From Bacteroidota bacterium (GTDB taxonomy: Bacteria; Bacteroidota; Bacteroidia; Flavobacteriales_D; Crocinitomicaceae), in the NCBI GenBank assembly GCA_016868915.1, contig VGFL01000010.1, positions 1-45,211 of the forward strand: DNA of 45,211 nt, written 5' to 3'. The notes below the pieces were generated by a model that had not been told where the DNA came from, made no database searches, and worked only from the letters and a program-made list of their open reading frames with translations. Below, one piece after another: positions 15,927-24,152 of the stretch; the first letter of the stretch is position 1, and each line of letters opens with the position of its first letter. A program made the translations under genes and the position numbers.

Positions 15927-17408
15927 ATGGAAATTTATCTTTTTATCATTTTTGTTGTGGGCTATGTTGCCATAACTATGGAACATTCCCTAAAAATTGA
16001 CAAACTCATTCCGGCGCTCTTGATGATGGTAGCTTGCTGGACTTTAATTGCTATTGGATTAGAACACATTCCTAATTGGATTGATAGTCACAGTGGAAAA
16101 ATGGTGGATGGATTCAATTCACTACCGCTTAAAAGTGAGGCCGTCCAACATACCATAACAAAATCTACTTGGTTAGAAAACTCGCTCTTGCATCATTTTG
16201 GTAAAACAGCTGAAATCTTGATCTTCTTGATGGGAGCCATGGCAATCGTAGAAATGATTGACTATTTCGAAGGGTTTTCATCCATTAAAGGAATGATTAA
16301 AACGAGAAGCAAGGTGGCTCTTTTATGGATTGTTTCATTCTTAGCATTTTTCTTATCAGCCATTATTGATAATCTTACTGCAACCATCGTATTAATTACC
16401 ATACTTCGTAAAATTGTATCAGATCAAGAGGATAGAATGTGGTATGCTGGTTTTATTATCATAGCCGCAAATGCAGGTGGCGCTTGGACGCCAATTGGTG
16501 ATGTAACGACTACTATGCTGTGGATGGCAGAAAAAGTGACTACAGAACATTTGATTATCAAACTCTTACTCCCATCATTAGTATGTATTTTACTTCCGTT
16601 GATTGTCGGTACATTTTTACCTGCATTTAAAGGCGAAGTAGCTGTTATAGGGGAAGAAAAAGCAAATTCGAATTCGAAGTTGATGTTGTTTTTAGGTCTT
16701 GCTATGATTGTTTTTGTGCCAGTATTTAAAACTTTGACGCATTTACCTCCTTATTTAGGGATGATGTTATCATTAGCTTTATTTGCGGTGGTTGCCGAAT
16801 TTGTGAGCAATCGTTCTTTTTCAATGGATGCGAGTTCAAGACCAGAAGAGACGCATGGCCATAGTGGCCCAACGATGCGTGCTTTGGGGAAAATTGAGAT
16901 GCCGTCCGTATTATTTTTCTTGGGAATTTTAATGACTGTTGCAGCGATGGAATCAGTAGGAATGATTTTAAATTTTGGTCAAGATGTTAAAAATGCTGGT
17001 ATCTCTGAAAATCTTTTTGTAACCATGTTGGGCGTTGCATCAGCAATTATTGATAATGTACCTCTTGTTGCTGCAAGTATTGGAATGTTTCAGGATTTAC
17101 CAGACACACAAGTTTGGCATTTCATCGCATTTGCCGCAGGAACTGGTGGTTCGATTTTAATCATCGGATCGGCGGCAGGTGTTGTTGCCATGGGGATGGA
17201 AAAAATCACGTTCTTCTGGTATATGAAAAAAATCAGTCTTTTAGCGGCTCTTGGCTATTTTGGAGGAATTGGAGTGTTTTTACTAATGACAAAACAAGAT
17301 CCCAAAACAAAAGAAATCAAGGGTGATAAAAAAGCTATTGAAATAAACCACGATAAAAAAACACTCAATTCCTCAACCGCCTTTTGTGTTCAAAAAAATA
17401 GTAACTAA
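15927..17408 (+). CDS. nhaD: Na+/H+ antiporter NhaD
   Basis: 493 residues with about 12-13 membrane helices. It belongs to the NhaD/ArsB ion-transporter superfamily: the early LKIDKLIPALLMMVACWTLI, the conserved AAIIDNLTATIVL-type segment (here SAIIDNLTATIVLITI), NAGGAWTPIGDVTTTMLWM, and later IIDNVPLVAASIGMF with GTGGSILIIGSAAGVV. It expels Na+ (and Li+) in exchange for protons, as is common in marine bacteria, and so affects the ion gradients used by its neighbours. It starts a plus-strand run; the ExbB-like gene follows after 25 bp. Confidence 0.93.
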   Translation: MEIYLFIIFVVGYVAITMEHSLKIDKLIPALLMMVACWTLIAIGLEHIPNWIDSHSGKMVDGFNSLPLKSEAVQHTITKSTWLENSLLHHFGKTAEILIFLMGAMAIVEMIDYFEGFSSIKGMIKTRSKVALLWIVSFLAFFLSAIIDNLTATIVLITILRKIVSDQEDRMWYAGFIIIAANAGGAWTPIGDVTTTMLWMAEKVTTEHLIIKLLLPSLVCILLPLIVGTFLPAFKGEVAVIGEEKANSNSKLMLFLGLAMIVFVPVFKTLTHLPPYLGMMLSLALFAVVAEFVSNRSFSMDASSRPEETHGHSGPTMRALGKIEMPSVLFFLGILMTVAAMESVGMILNFGQDVKNAGISENLFVTMLGVASAIIDNVPLVAASIGMFQDLPDTQVWHFIAFAAGTGGSILIIGSAAGVVAMGMEKITFFWYMKKISLLAALGYFGGIGVFLLMTKQDPKTKEIKGDKKAIEINHDKKTLNSSTAFCVQKNSN

Positions 17409-17433
17409 TTATTAATTATAAGTTTTAAACGCT

Positions 17434-18120
17434 ATGAATTTTACTTTTTTATTACAAACAGCACCACAAAAATCAAACGTTATTGAAGTTCCTTTGTGGA
17501 ATATAATCAGTGCATCGAATGCAGGGATTGGTTGGTTAATCAATTTAATTTTAGTTTTAATGCTCGGATATACTGTCTTTGTTTTTGTTGAACGTTTTCT
17601 TGCCCTTCGTAAAGCCACTAAAGAGGAAGCCGGCTTGTTAAATGGAGTGAAATCAAATCTTCAAAATGGAAATATTGACGGTGCAAAAGCTTTATGTACT
17701 ACTTCTGAAAGTCCAATAGCGAAAATGCTGTTAAAAGGGATTTCCCGCATTGGATCGGCAAAAAATGAGAGTATTGCCTCGACCATTGAAAATACGGGAA
17801 AGTTTGAAATTCTCAGATTAGAGCAACGCTTAAATTTTTTAGCAACAGCTTCTGGAGCAGCCCCAATGATTGGATTCCTCGGAACGGTTATCGGGATGGT
17901 AGTCGTTTTCATTGACCTTCAAAACACCCAATCCTTAGAATTGAAAATTATTGCTCCGGGCATCATGACAGCTATGATTACCACAGTTGGTGGTCTAATT
18001 GTTGGTATCATTGCTTTTATGGGATATAATTATCTAGTTGGACAAATTGGAAAAGTAGTTTATCAAATGGAAAATGCCGCCTTGGAGTTTATGGAACTAT
18101 TGAATCAATCGGGAAAATAA
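17434..18120 (+). CDS. MotA/TolQ/ExbB proton channel protein
   Basis: 228 residues, with three membrane helices: about 35-55, then LATASGAAPMIGFLGTVIGM (130-155) and MTAMITTVGGLIVGIIAFM (170-190). The last two carry the small-residue and Thr patterns that line the channel of the family. With the ExbD-like partner it uses proton flow to power a TonB- or TolA-like rod. The next gene begins 6 bp after. Whether the set belongs to the ExbBD-TonB or TolQRA type cannot be settled here; no tolB, pal or TonB-dependent receptor is in the window. Confidence 0.9.
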   Translation: MNFTFLLQTAPQKSNVIEVPLWNIISASNAGIGWLINLILVLMLGYTVFVFVERFLALRKATKEEAGLLNGVKSNLQNGNIDGAKALCTTSESPIAKMLLKGISRIGSAKNESIASTIENTGKFEILRLEQRLNFLATASGAAPMIGFLGTVIGMVVVFIDLQNTQSLELKIIAPGIMTAMITTVGGLIVGIIAFMGYNYLVGQIGKVVYQMENAALEFMELLNQSGK

Positions 18121-18126
18121 GAAGTT

Positions 18127-18537
18127 ATGAATTTCAGCACAAGAAATAAAATCAAGGTTGATGCAGGAATGGCCTCCATGACTGATTTGGTTTTCCTGCT
18201 TCTAATATTTTTCATTATAATGAGTTTAATGGCGAATAATCAAACACCGATAGATTTACCAAAGCCAGATGAAAGTTTAAAGCCAGTCAAAGACCCTGTC
18301 GAGGCTATGGTTGTAATTACTGAAACCAACCAATACGTTGTTATGCCTGGGGGTGATATGGAAAAACCTATGGAATTTAATCAAATTAAAGAGCTAGCAG
18401 CTGCAGCGGTTCAAAAGACCGGAAAACAAAAATTAAGAATTGCCGGACACAAAAAAGCAAGTTACGAGGCTGTTTTTAGTGTTTTGGCTTTAGCGCAGGC
18501 AAATGGCTGGGACCCCGTTTTGGCATACGATAAATAA
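18127..18537 (+). CDS. ExbD/TolR family protein
   Basis: 136 residues. A short cytoplasmic start (STRNKIKVDAGMASMTD) leads into one membrane helix, DLVFLLLIFFIIMSLMA, with the conserved Asp at its start (residue ~20) that is protonated in the family. The periplasmic part resembles the ExbD/TolR fold (VVMPGGDMEKPMEFNQIKEL). It pairs with the preceding ExbB-like subunit. An ATGA-type overlap is absent, but the spacing is only 6-7 bp on both sides, so the three genes form one transcription unit. Confidence 0.9.
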   Translation: MNFSTRNKIKVDAGMASMTDLVFLLLIFFIIMSLMANNQTPIDLPKPDESLKPVKDPVEAMVVITETNQYVVMPGGDMEKPMEFNQIKELAAAAVQKTGKQKLRIAGHKKASYEAVFSVLALAQANGWDPVLAYDK

Positions 18538-18544
18538 GTAAAAG

Positions 18545-19252
18545 ATGATAGCAACGTTGAATAGTAAAACAGAATCTCCTGAGGTAGCAGATCCAAGAGA
18601 TATTCGAAAAGGATATATTGCAGCGGCAGTTACGTTGGCTATTTTGTTTATTGTTCTTTTCTTTTTTACGTATGAAAAATTGGATCCTCCACCGATGGAT
18701 ATGGTGGTAAAAACGGAAACCACTTTGGAAGAACTTGAACTTAAAGAATTAGTAGTTGAACCAGGCAGTGGTGGCGCAACATCTCCTATAGACGCCTCTC
18801 CATCTCCTTCAGACGCACAGCAAGTATTAACCGGAAAAAGTAATACAAGTACTACACAAACTGGCAAACCTTATGGAACCGGAAAAGGGGATAATCCATT
18901 CGGTCAAGGAGTAGGTGAAAAGGGATCTAGTGTTTTTGGACGTGCAAATGGCCCAGATGACCAAAGTGATGGAACAAGTTGTGATAATACGCCAATTAAT
19001 TTAAATACAATAATTAATCAACTTAAAAAAAATGTTCCTGTTACAAAACCAACGAGTGCCACTGTGACGATTAAAATTAAGGCTGATGGATCAGTTTCAT
19101 CAGCGAATGTTACTGGATTAGGTGCCGCAGAGGCAAGCGTAGAGAGAAAAATCCAAGAAATTGTAATGAAATCCCAATGCACAAAATGTAATGGGAAAAA
19201 TAAAAATTCAAGGACTTATACGTTTAGTAAAATTGTCTTGAAACAAGAGTAA
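18545..19252 (+). CDS. TonB/TolA-like energy transducer
   Basis: 235 residues. A cytoplasmic N-terminus, one membrane helix (IAAAVTLAILFIVLFFFTY, about 25-43), an extended linker rich in Pro, Gly, Ser and Thr (70-140), and a folded C-terminal domain (about 150-235; VPVTKPTSATVTIKIKADGS) fit a TonB or TolA rod. It carries Cys residues in SCDNTP and a CTKC pair near the end, which could form disulphides or bind metal and are not typical for TonB. It follows the ExbB- and ExbD-like genes with 7 bp spacing. Confidence 0.8.
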   Translation: MIATLNSKTESPEVADPRDIRKGYIAAAVTLAILFIVLFFFTYEKLDPPPMDMVVKTETTLEELELKELVVEPGSGGATSPIDASPSPSDAQQVLTGKSNTSTTQTGKPYGTGKGDNPFGQGVGEKGSSVFGRANGPDDQSDGTSCDNTPINLNTIINQLKKNVPVTKPTSATVTIKIKADGSVSSANVTGLGAAEASVERKIQEIVMKSQCTKCNGKNKNSRTYTFSKIVLKQE

Positions 19253-19253
19253 C

Positions 19254-20516
19254 GTGTTCTGCACCTACCAAGAAGCAATTTTCTGGCTATTTCAACAATT
19301 TCCTTCTTTTCAACAAATTGGAGCAGCAGCCTATAAACCTGATTTAGGAAACATTCAACTCTTGTTGAATAAAATTGGTAATCCAGAAAAGGAATTAAAA
19401 TTTATTCATGTTGCAGGAACCAACGGAAAAGGAACTACCTCATCGATAATTGCTTCGTATCTTACAGAAAGCGGATTTTCAACTGGCTTATTCACTTCCC
19501 CACACCTACTTGACTTTCGTGAGCGAATTCGTATAAATGGAGAAATGATCTCCGAGGAATCAGTGATAGATTTCTGCAATTCCATTCAATCTGTTGGAGA
19601 GATTGAGCCTTCCTTTTTTGAGATTTCATTTGCTATGGCACTTTACCATTTTTACCAAAAAAAATGCGAGTATTGTGTCATTGAAGTAGGTATGGGAGGT
19701 CGTTTAGATGCCACCAATTGTATTACACCACTGATTTCTATTATCACATCAATTGGTTTGGATCACACGCAATTTTTAGGAGATACGAGAACGCTAATTG
19801 CATACGAAAAAGCAGGAATTATTAAAGCGCAAATTCCAGTTATACTCGGCGAAAAAGACGAAGAAACTACACCTGTTTTTCAAAAAAAGGCATTAGAAAC
19901 AAATTCTTCATTTCGTTTCGTTCAAGATTCTACGTATCCATCTTGGATTGATGACCTTCCTTTTCCTTTCAATCGAGGATTTCAACTTCAAAATGCAAAA
20001 ACTGCTCTACTTACCATTGATGAATTGAGTAAAAAAGAACAGATTTCTTTAGATCAAAAGTTGTTTATACCAGCACTTGAAAACATTTCAAAAAATACAG
20101 GCTATCAAAAAAGAATTGAAATAGTTCACGAAAATCCACGTGTAATTCTTGATGTTTCACACAATCTAGAGGGGATTAAAGCAACGTTGTTTCTACTGCA
20201 AAACACGTTCAAAGGAAATCTTTTTATCATTTATGGATCGAGTTCTGACAAGAATTACCACGAAATTATTTCCACTTTTCCTAAAAAAGCTATAGTTTAT
20301 CTGACCACCTTTCAATCTGAAAGAAGTGTGAAAATGGAGATATTGACTAAAATAAGAGATTCAAATCAAGATACAAATATCGAAGTTTATAACGATGTGA
20401 ATCAAGCAATACTCCATTGTTTAGAAAAGGCAAATGCCGAAGATACTGTACTCGTTTTCGGTAGTTTCTTTTTAATTCAAGATATAAGCCTTGATTTTAA
20501 GAACTTAGGAATCTAG
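19254..20516 (+). CDS. folC: Bifunctional folylpolyglutamate/dihydrofolate synthase
   Basis: 420 residues, normal length. It shows the Mur-ligase-like layout: IHVAGTNGKGTTSSIIASYL (P-loop near 50-70), TSPHLLDFRERIRING, then CVIEVGMGGRLDATN and SIGLDHTQFLGDT, and a C-terminal domain with VILDVSHNLEGIKAT. It adds glutamate to dihydropteroate and folates in the cytoplasm. The start is GTG, 1 bp after the stop of the TonB-like gene; homologues begin at a similar place (EEAIFWLF-like), so this start is accepted. The tight spacing makes it a member of the same transcript, although its function is unrelated. Confidence 0.93.
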   Translation: MFCTYQEAIFWLFQQFPSFQQIGAAAYKPDLGNIQLLLNKIGNPEKELKFIHVAGTNGKGTTSSIIASYLTESGFSTGLFTSPHLLDFRERIRINGEMISEESVIDFCNSIQSVGEIEPSFFEISFAMALYHFYQKKCEYCVIEVGMGGRLDATNCITPLISIITSIGLDHTQFLGDTRTLIAYEKAGIIKAQIPVILGEKDEETTPVFQKKALETNSSFRFVQDSTYPSWIDDLPFPFNRGFQLQNAKTALLTIDELSKKEQISLDQKLFIPALENISKNTGYQKRIEIVHENPRVILDVSHNLEGIKATLFLLQNTFKGNLFIIYGSSSDKNYHEIISTFPKKAIVYLTTFQSERSVKMEILTKIRDSNQDTNIEVYNDVNQAILHCLEKANAEDTVLVFGSFFLIQDISLDFKNLGI

Positions 20517-20527
20517 TTCACATTCCG

Positions 20528-20535
20528 TACTTTTG
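20528..20535 (+). promoter_or_regulatory. Putative -7 promoter box of the EamA gene
   Basis: TACTTTTG matches TAnnTTTG. It lies 4 bp before the GTG at 20540 and 34 bp before an in-frame ATG at 20570, in the gap after folC. A TTA rather than TTG is at the -33 place. Confidence 0.45.
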
Positions 20536-20539
20536 CATC

Positions 20540-21442
20540 GTGTTTCAAACTTACAAATACCACATCTTGATGCACCTCATCATTTTCATGTGGGGGTTTA
20601 CGGGGATTTTAGGGAAACTCATTCATTTAGAATCACTAGTGATTGTTTGGTATCGCGTTTTAATTGCCTTTAGTGCGCTTGGTCTTTTCATGGCGGTTAG
20701 AAAATATCCTATGCGTGTTTCAAATTTGAAATCGGTGTTCAAACTGATCGGTGTGGGAGTAATCGTAACACTGCACTGGGTTACGTTTTATAAATCAATT
20801 CAATTGTCTACTGCTTCTCTTGGGATTTTATGCCTTTCTACGACCACTTTACACGTAACATGGCTGGAGCCTTTGGTAATGAAAAGACCATTTCAATGGA
20901 TTGAATTTCTGTTAGGATTAATAGTCATTTTTGGGATTTATTTTGTTTCATCAGACTTCAAACCAAATGAATATGAAGCACTTGCTTTTGGGCTAGTCTC
21001 GGCTCTTTGTGCCGCCCTCTTTTCTGTTTTTAATGCAAAATTAGCTCAAGATATCCCTACCCCAACCATTACACTTTTTGAAATGCTCACGGGTTTTGTT
21101 TTTATAAGTATGGTTTTGATTTTTCAGGGAAGATTATCCACTGAATTGTTCGTAATGACCCAAAGTGATTTTTTGTGGTTGCTATTTTTGGGTATTTTGT
21201 GTACTTCTTTCGCTTTTTTGGTCACCATTGAAATTGTAAAAATGCTAGGGGCCTTTACGGTTTTGTTAAGCATTAATTTGGAGCCAATCTATACGATTTT
21301 ATTGGCAATTTTTATTTTAAATGAACACACGCTTTTGAATTCCAAATTTTACATGGGCGCTACATTGATAATCGTTGTTGTTGTTTTCAATGCGTGGATA
21401 AAAAACAGACAGAAAAAAGTAGAAATGAAAAAGTTGTCTTAA
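20540..21442 (+). CDS. EamA/DMT family transporter
   Basis: 300 residues with ten membrane helices in two EamA repeats. Recognisable stretches are MWGFTGILGKLIHLESLVIV near the start and SINLEPIYTILLAIFILNEH near the end, the latter the conserved helix 8-9 segment of drug/metabolite transporters. Substrate cannot be predicted; such proteins export amino acids, metabolites or drugs. The start is uncertain: GTG at 20540 matches my memory of homologues that begin with a KYHII-like stretch, but the -7 box at 20528-20535 would make it leaderless. ATG 20570 is the alternative. Confidence 0.85.
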   Translation: MFQTYKYHILMHLIIFMWGFTGILGKLIHLESLVIVWYRVLIAFSALGLFMAVRKYPMRVSNLKSVFKLIGVGVIVTLHWVTFYKSIQLSTASLGILCLSTTTLHVTWLEPLVMKRPFQWIEFLLGLIVIFGIYFVSSDFKPNEYEALAFGLVSALCAALFSVFNAKLAQDIPTPTITLFEMLTGFVFISMVLIFQGRLSTELFVMTQSDFLWLLFLGILCTSFAFLVTIEIVKMLGAFTVLLSINLEPIYTILLAIFILNEHTLLNSKFYMGATLIIVVVVFNAWIKNRQKKVEMKKLS

Positions 21443-21452
21443 CTTTACCAGC

Positions 21453-21743
21453 ATGAAGATTACGGATGAAATGTTGAATCATATAGCCCATCTTGCGAGA
21501 CTTGAATTTATTGGAGAGGAGAAGCAAGAAATCAAGCAAGATATGGAGAAGATTATAAATTTCATGGATGCGTTGAATTCAATTGATACTTCTGGTGTAG
21601 AACCACTTATTTTCATGTCTGATGAGGTAAATGTATTGAGAGAGGATGTTACTGATGAAACAATTTCAAAAAATGAGGCATTAAAAAATGCACCGAAAAA
21701 AGACTCTGATTACATTCGAATTCCTAAAGTGTTGAATAAATAA
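21453..21743 (+). CDS. gatC: Aspartyl/glutamyl-tRNA amidotransferase subunit C
   Basis: 96 residues, the normal size. It has the conserved start MKITDEMLNHIAHLARLEF, the helix EKIINFMDALNSIDTSGVEP and the LREDVT block near the middle, ending DSDYIRIPKVLNK. GatC holds GatA and GatB together in the complex that turns Glu-tRNA(Gln) and Asp-tRNA(Asn) into the amide forms. gatA and gatB are not in this window. It lies 10 bp after the EamA gene. Its stop codon touches the stop of the convergent antiporter gene, with no base in between. Confidence 0.95.
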   Translation: MKITDEMLNHIAHLARLEFIGEEKQEIKQDMEKIINFMDALNSIDTSGVEPLIFMSDEVNVLREDVTDETISKNEALKNAPKKDSDYIRIPKVLNK

Positions 21744-23924
21744 TTATTTTCTTTTTCTCTTTCTATTTGCTGGTCCTGTTAGTATATTTCCAACTTCTCT
21801 GCCTATTTTTTGAATAGTTTCAACCCCAGCCGCCAGCGGTGCGGCAGATACGTCTTTATAGGATGAAAAAGAAGGGTTGATTTCAGAAGAGGGGAATACG
21901 TATACAGTGTCATTTTCTGGACATGCTTTTTCCAATTTACCGGTAAAAGAGTCAATTTCTGAAACATATGAGACGGCTCCTTTTCTTGCTAAACACGAAA
22001 AAATTAAATCTTTTTCATTTTTGGTATATAACAGGAAAAAATCATCTAAATTTTGAATTTCAATAAACTTTACGGGAAGTTCAATTTTATTGGCAATACC
22101 AACCTTTAAAAAACGATCATTTGTCGTATCTGTAGCGTAAAGATGCAGTTTAATATTAAGCTCCTTTGCCAAACGAAATACGCGCTCTGCCCATATAGCA
22201 AAGGAGTTTTCTAATTCGCAAAGTGGTGGTGCAATTACAATTAAGTTTGAGTAGCTAATTGTCGATTTTTCGAAGTGGCAAAAGAAAATAGTTTTATCAC
22301 AAACATCCATGAGGTGTTCACGATCATCACCAACCATTCTTTTGATGATATTCGTATTTCTGTTATCGTTAATAACAACAATATCTGCAACTAATTCTTT
22401 GGAAACCCTTGCTATTCCTGAAGATAAATTATAATCTATCGTTGCAATTGTATTTAGTTTTGCTTCGTATCCAGAAAAATGTTTTACAATTTCCTCAAGG
22501 GATTTTCTTGATTTTCGGATCATCATTTCTGCTTTTTCATTGTTCGGGTAAACACTTACAATTGAAATAGGGTTAATAACTTTTGGATCTGAAATCATTA
22601 ATGAAAAATCAATTAAACTTTCGTTTCCTTTCAATTCATTCATTGAAACCATAATATGCTGGTTTCTCAATTTTGTTTCATTGAGATCAACATCACCGAT
22701 TTCATTTATGTGAATAAGCAATTTTTTACCAGCATTTTCAATTACAAAAGAAGCTGTCATGCAAGAGAATAAAATTAGTAGAATCGTAACATTTACGATA
22801 TTAATATCTAAAATTTTATCATTGTACCCAACCATTATAATGGCTAAAGTTGCGGCAGCGTGGCTCGTACTCAGACCAAACATAATCTGCCTTTCGAGCA
22901 CTGACATTTTAAAAATGAGCTGCGTAACAAGAGCCGCTAGCCACTTACTGAATATGGCGAATACTGTTAGCACTCCTGCAATAACTAAAGGCCAAGTTCC
23001 TTGTAAAAATGTACGATAATCTACAACCATTCCAACAGAAATAAGGAAAAACGGAATAAACAAAGAATTTCCTATAAATTCAATTCTATTCATCAAAACC
23101 GAGTTGTGCGGAATCAGGCGATTTAGAACTAATCCAGCAGCGAATGCCCCTATAATTGGTTCAATACCCGCGGTTTCAGCTAAGAATGCAGCAAAGAAAA
23201 CCACAGATAAAACAAAGATATATTGGGATGTTTTTTCACTATCTAACTTACTAAAAAACCAGCGTGTTATTTTTGGAACACCAACAAACATGATGATTGA
23301 AAAAATAGTTAGTGAAGTGATTAAACGAATCCAAAAAGAAGAATCAAGATTTCCTTTGGCAGAACTCGAAATAATCGCCAAAAAAATTAAAACGGCTGTA
23401 TCAGTAAGAATTGTCCCCCCAACGGTTATTGAAACTGAAGGATGTTTTGATAAGCCATATTTACTAATGATTGGATAAGCCACTAATGTATGCGTAGAAA
23501 ACATTGATGCTACTAATAAGCTAGATATTTTAGGAAGGTCAAGAATATAATGGCAAATATTGTATCCTAGTATAAATGGCAGAATAAATGTTAGGAAACC
23601 AAAAGTCAAACTTTTATTTAAATATTTTTTAAATTGTTTTAAGTCAAGCTCCAATCCCGCCATAAACATAATATAGAGTAGTCCGATTGTAGAAAATAAT
23701 TTGATAGAACCCTCTGATTTAAGTGCGTTTTCTCCAATTAGACCAAATGCGTGCGGCCCAATTAATAACCCAGATATTATTAATCCGATGATTCCTGGAA
23801 TTCGAAATCTCCTTAGAAGAATTGGTGAGAGAAGAATGATAAATAACAAAAGCGAAAAGACTAATACAGGATTTGTCAATGGCAGTTGAAACTCCGAAAT
23901 GAGGTGTTTTATAAAATCATCCAC
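21744..23924 (-). CDS. CPA2-type cation:proton antiporter with C-terminal USP-like domains
   Basis: 726 residues. Residues 1-400 form about 12-13 membrane helices of the Na+/H+ exchanger (KefB-like) fold: RRFRIPGIIGLIISGLLIGP, VGGTILTDTAVLIFLAI, AGIEPIIGAFAAGLVLNRLI and FGLSTSHAAATLAIIMVGY. The C-terminal ~320 residues are soluble and resemble two universal-stress-protein-like folds (SPEED of beta/alpha; VADIVVINDNRNTNIIKRMV is a typical nucleotide-binding loop region). The family exchanges Na+ or K+ for protons, often under control of bound nucleotide. It is monocistronic and convergent with gatC. Together with NhaD, the window has two antiporters. Confidence 0.88.
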   Translation of the reverse strand: MDDFIKHLISEFQLPLTNPVLVFSLLLFIILLSPILLRRFRIPGIIGLIISGLLIGPHAFGLIGENALKSEGSIKLFSTIGLLYIMFMAGLELDLKQFKKYLNKSLTFGFLTFILPFILGYNICHYILDLPKISSLLVASMFSTHTLVAYPIISKYGLSKHPSVSITVGGTILTDTAVLIFLAIISSSAKGNLDSSFWIRLITSLTIFSIIMFVGVPKITRWFFSKLDSEKTSQYIFVLSVVFFAAFLAETAGIEPIIGAFAAGLVLNRLIPHNSVLMNRIEFIGNSLFIPFFLISVGMVVDYRTFLQGTWPLVIAGVLTVFAIFSKWLAALVTQLIFKMSVLERQIMFGLSTSHAAATLAIIMVGYNDKILDINIVNVTILLILFSCMTASFVIENAGKKLLIHINEIGDVDLNETKLRNQHIMVSMNELKGNESLIDFSLMISDPKVINPISIVSVYPNNEKAEMMIRKSRKSLEEIVKHFSGYEAKLNTIATIDYNLSSGIARVSKELVADIVVINDNRNTNIIKRMVGDDREHLMDVCDKTIFFCHFEKSTISYSNLIVIAPPLCELENSFAIWAERVFRLAKELNIKLHLYATDTTNDRFLKVGIANKIELPVKFIEIQNLDDFFLLYTKNEKDLIFSCLARKGAVSYVSEIDSFTGKLEKACPENDTVYVFPSSEINPSFSSYKDVSAAPLAAGVETIQKIGREVGNILTGPANRKRKRK

Positions 23925-24152
23925 GATTTTTAAAATTACAATTTTATTCTTTTAGAAATCATTTTTTAGTCGTTTTTGCAGAATAATTATCGATCTTTAG
24001 AAAGAATTTATTTGTGAATAATTTTATATTAAATGCCTTCCTTTAACTCAACACGATAAATCACGATCCGAATTTTTTTATTAATTTTACAGTTCAAAAT
24101 TTTAGGTAGATTCCACAAAAATTCAACCCAAACAATACGAATACAAATACAA

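Noticed and set aside
17412-17912. Minus-strand frames of 68 and 83 codons opposite the ExbB-like gene
   Set aside because: Antisense shadows of a conserved proton-channel gene.
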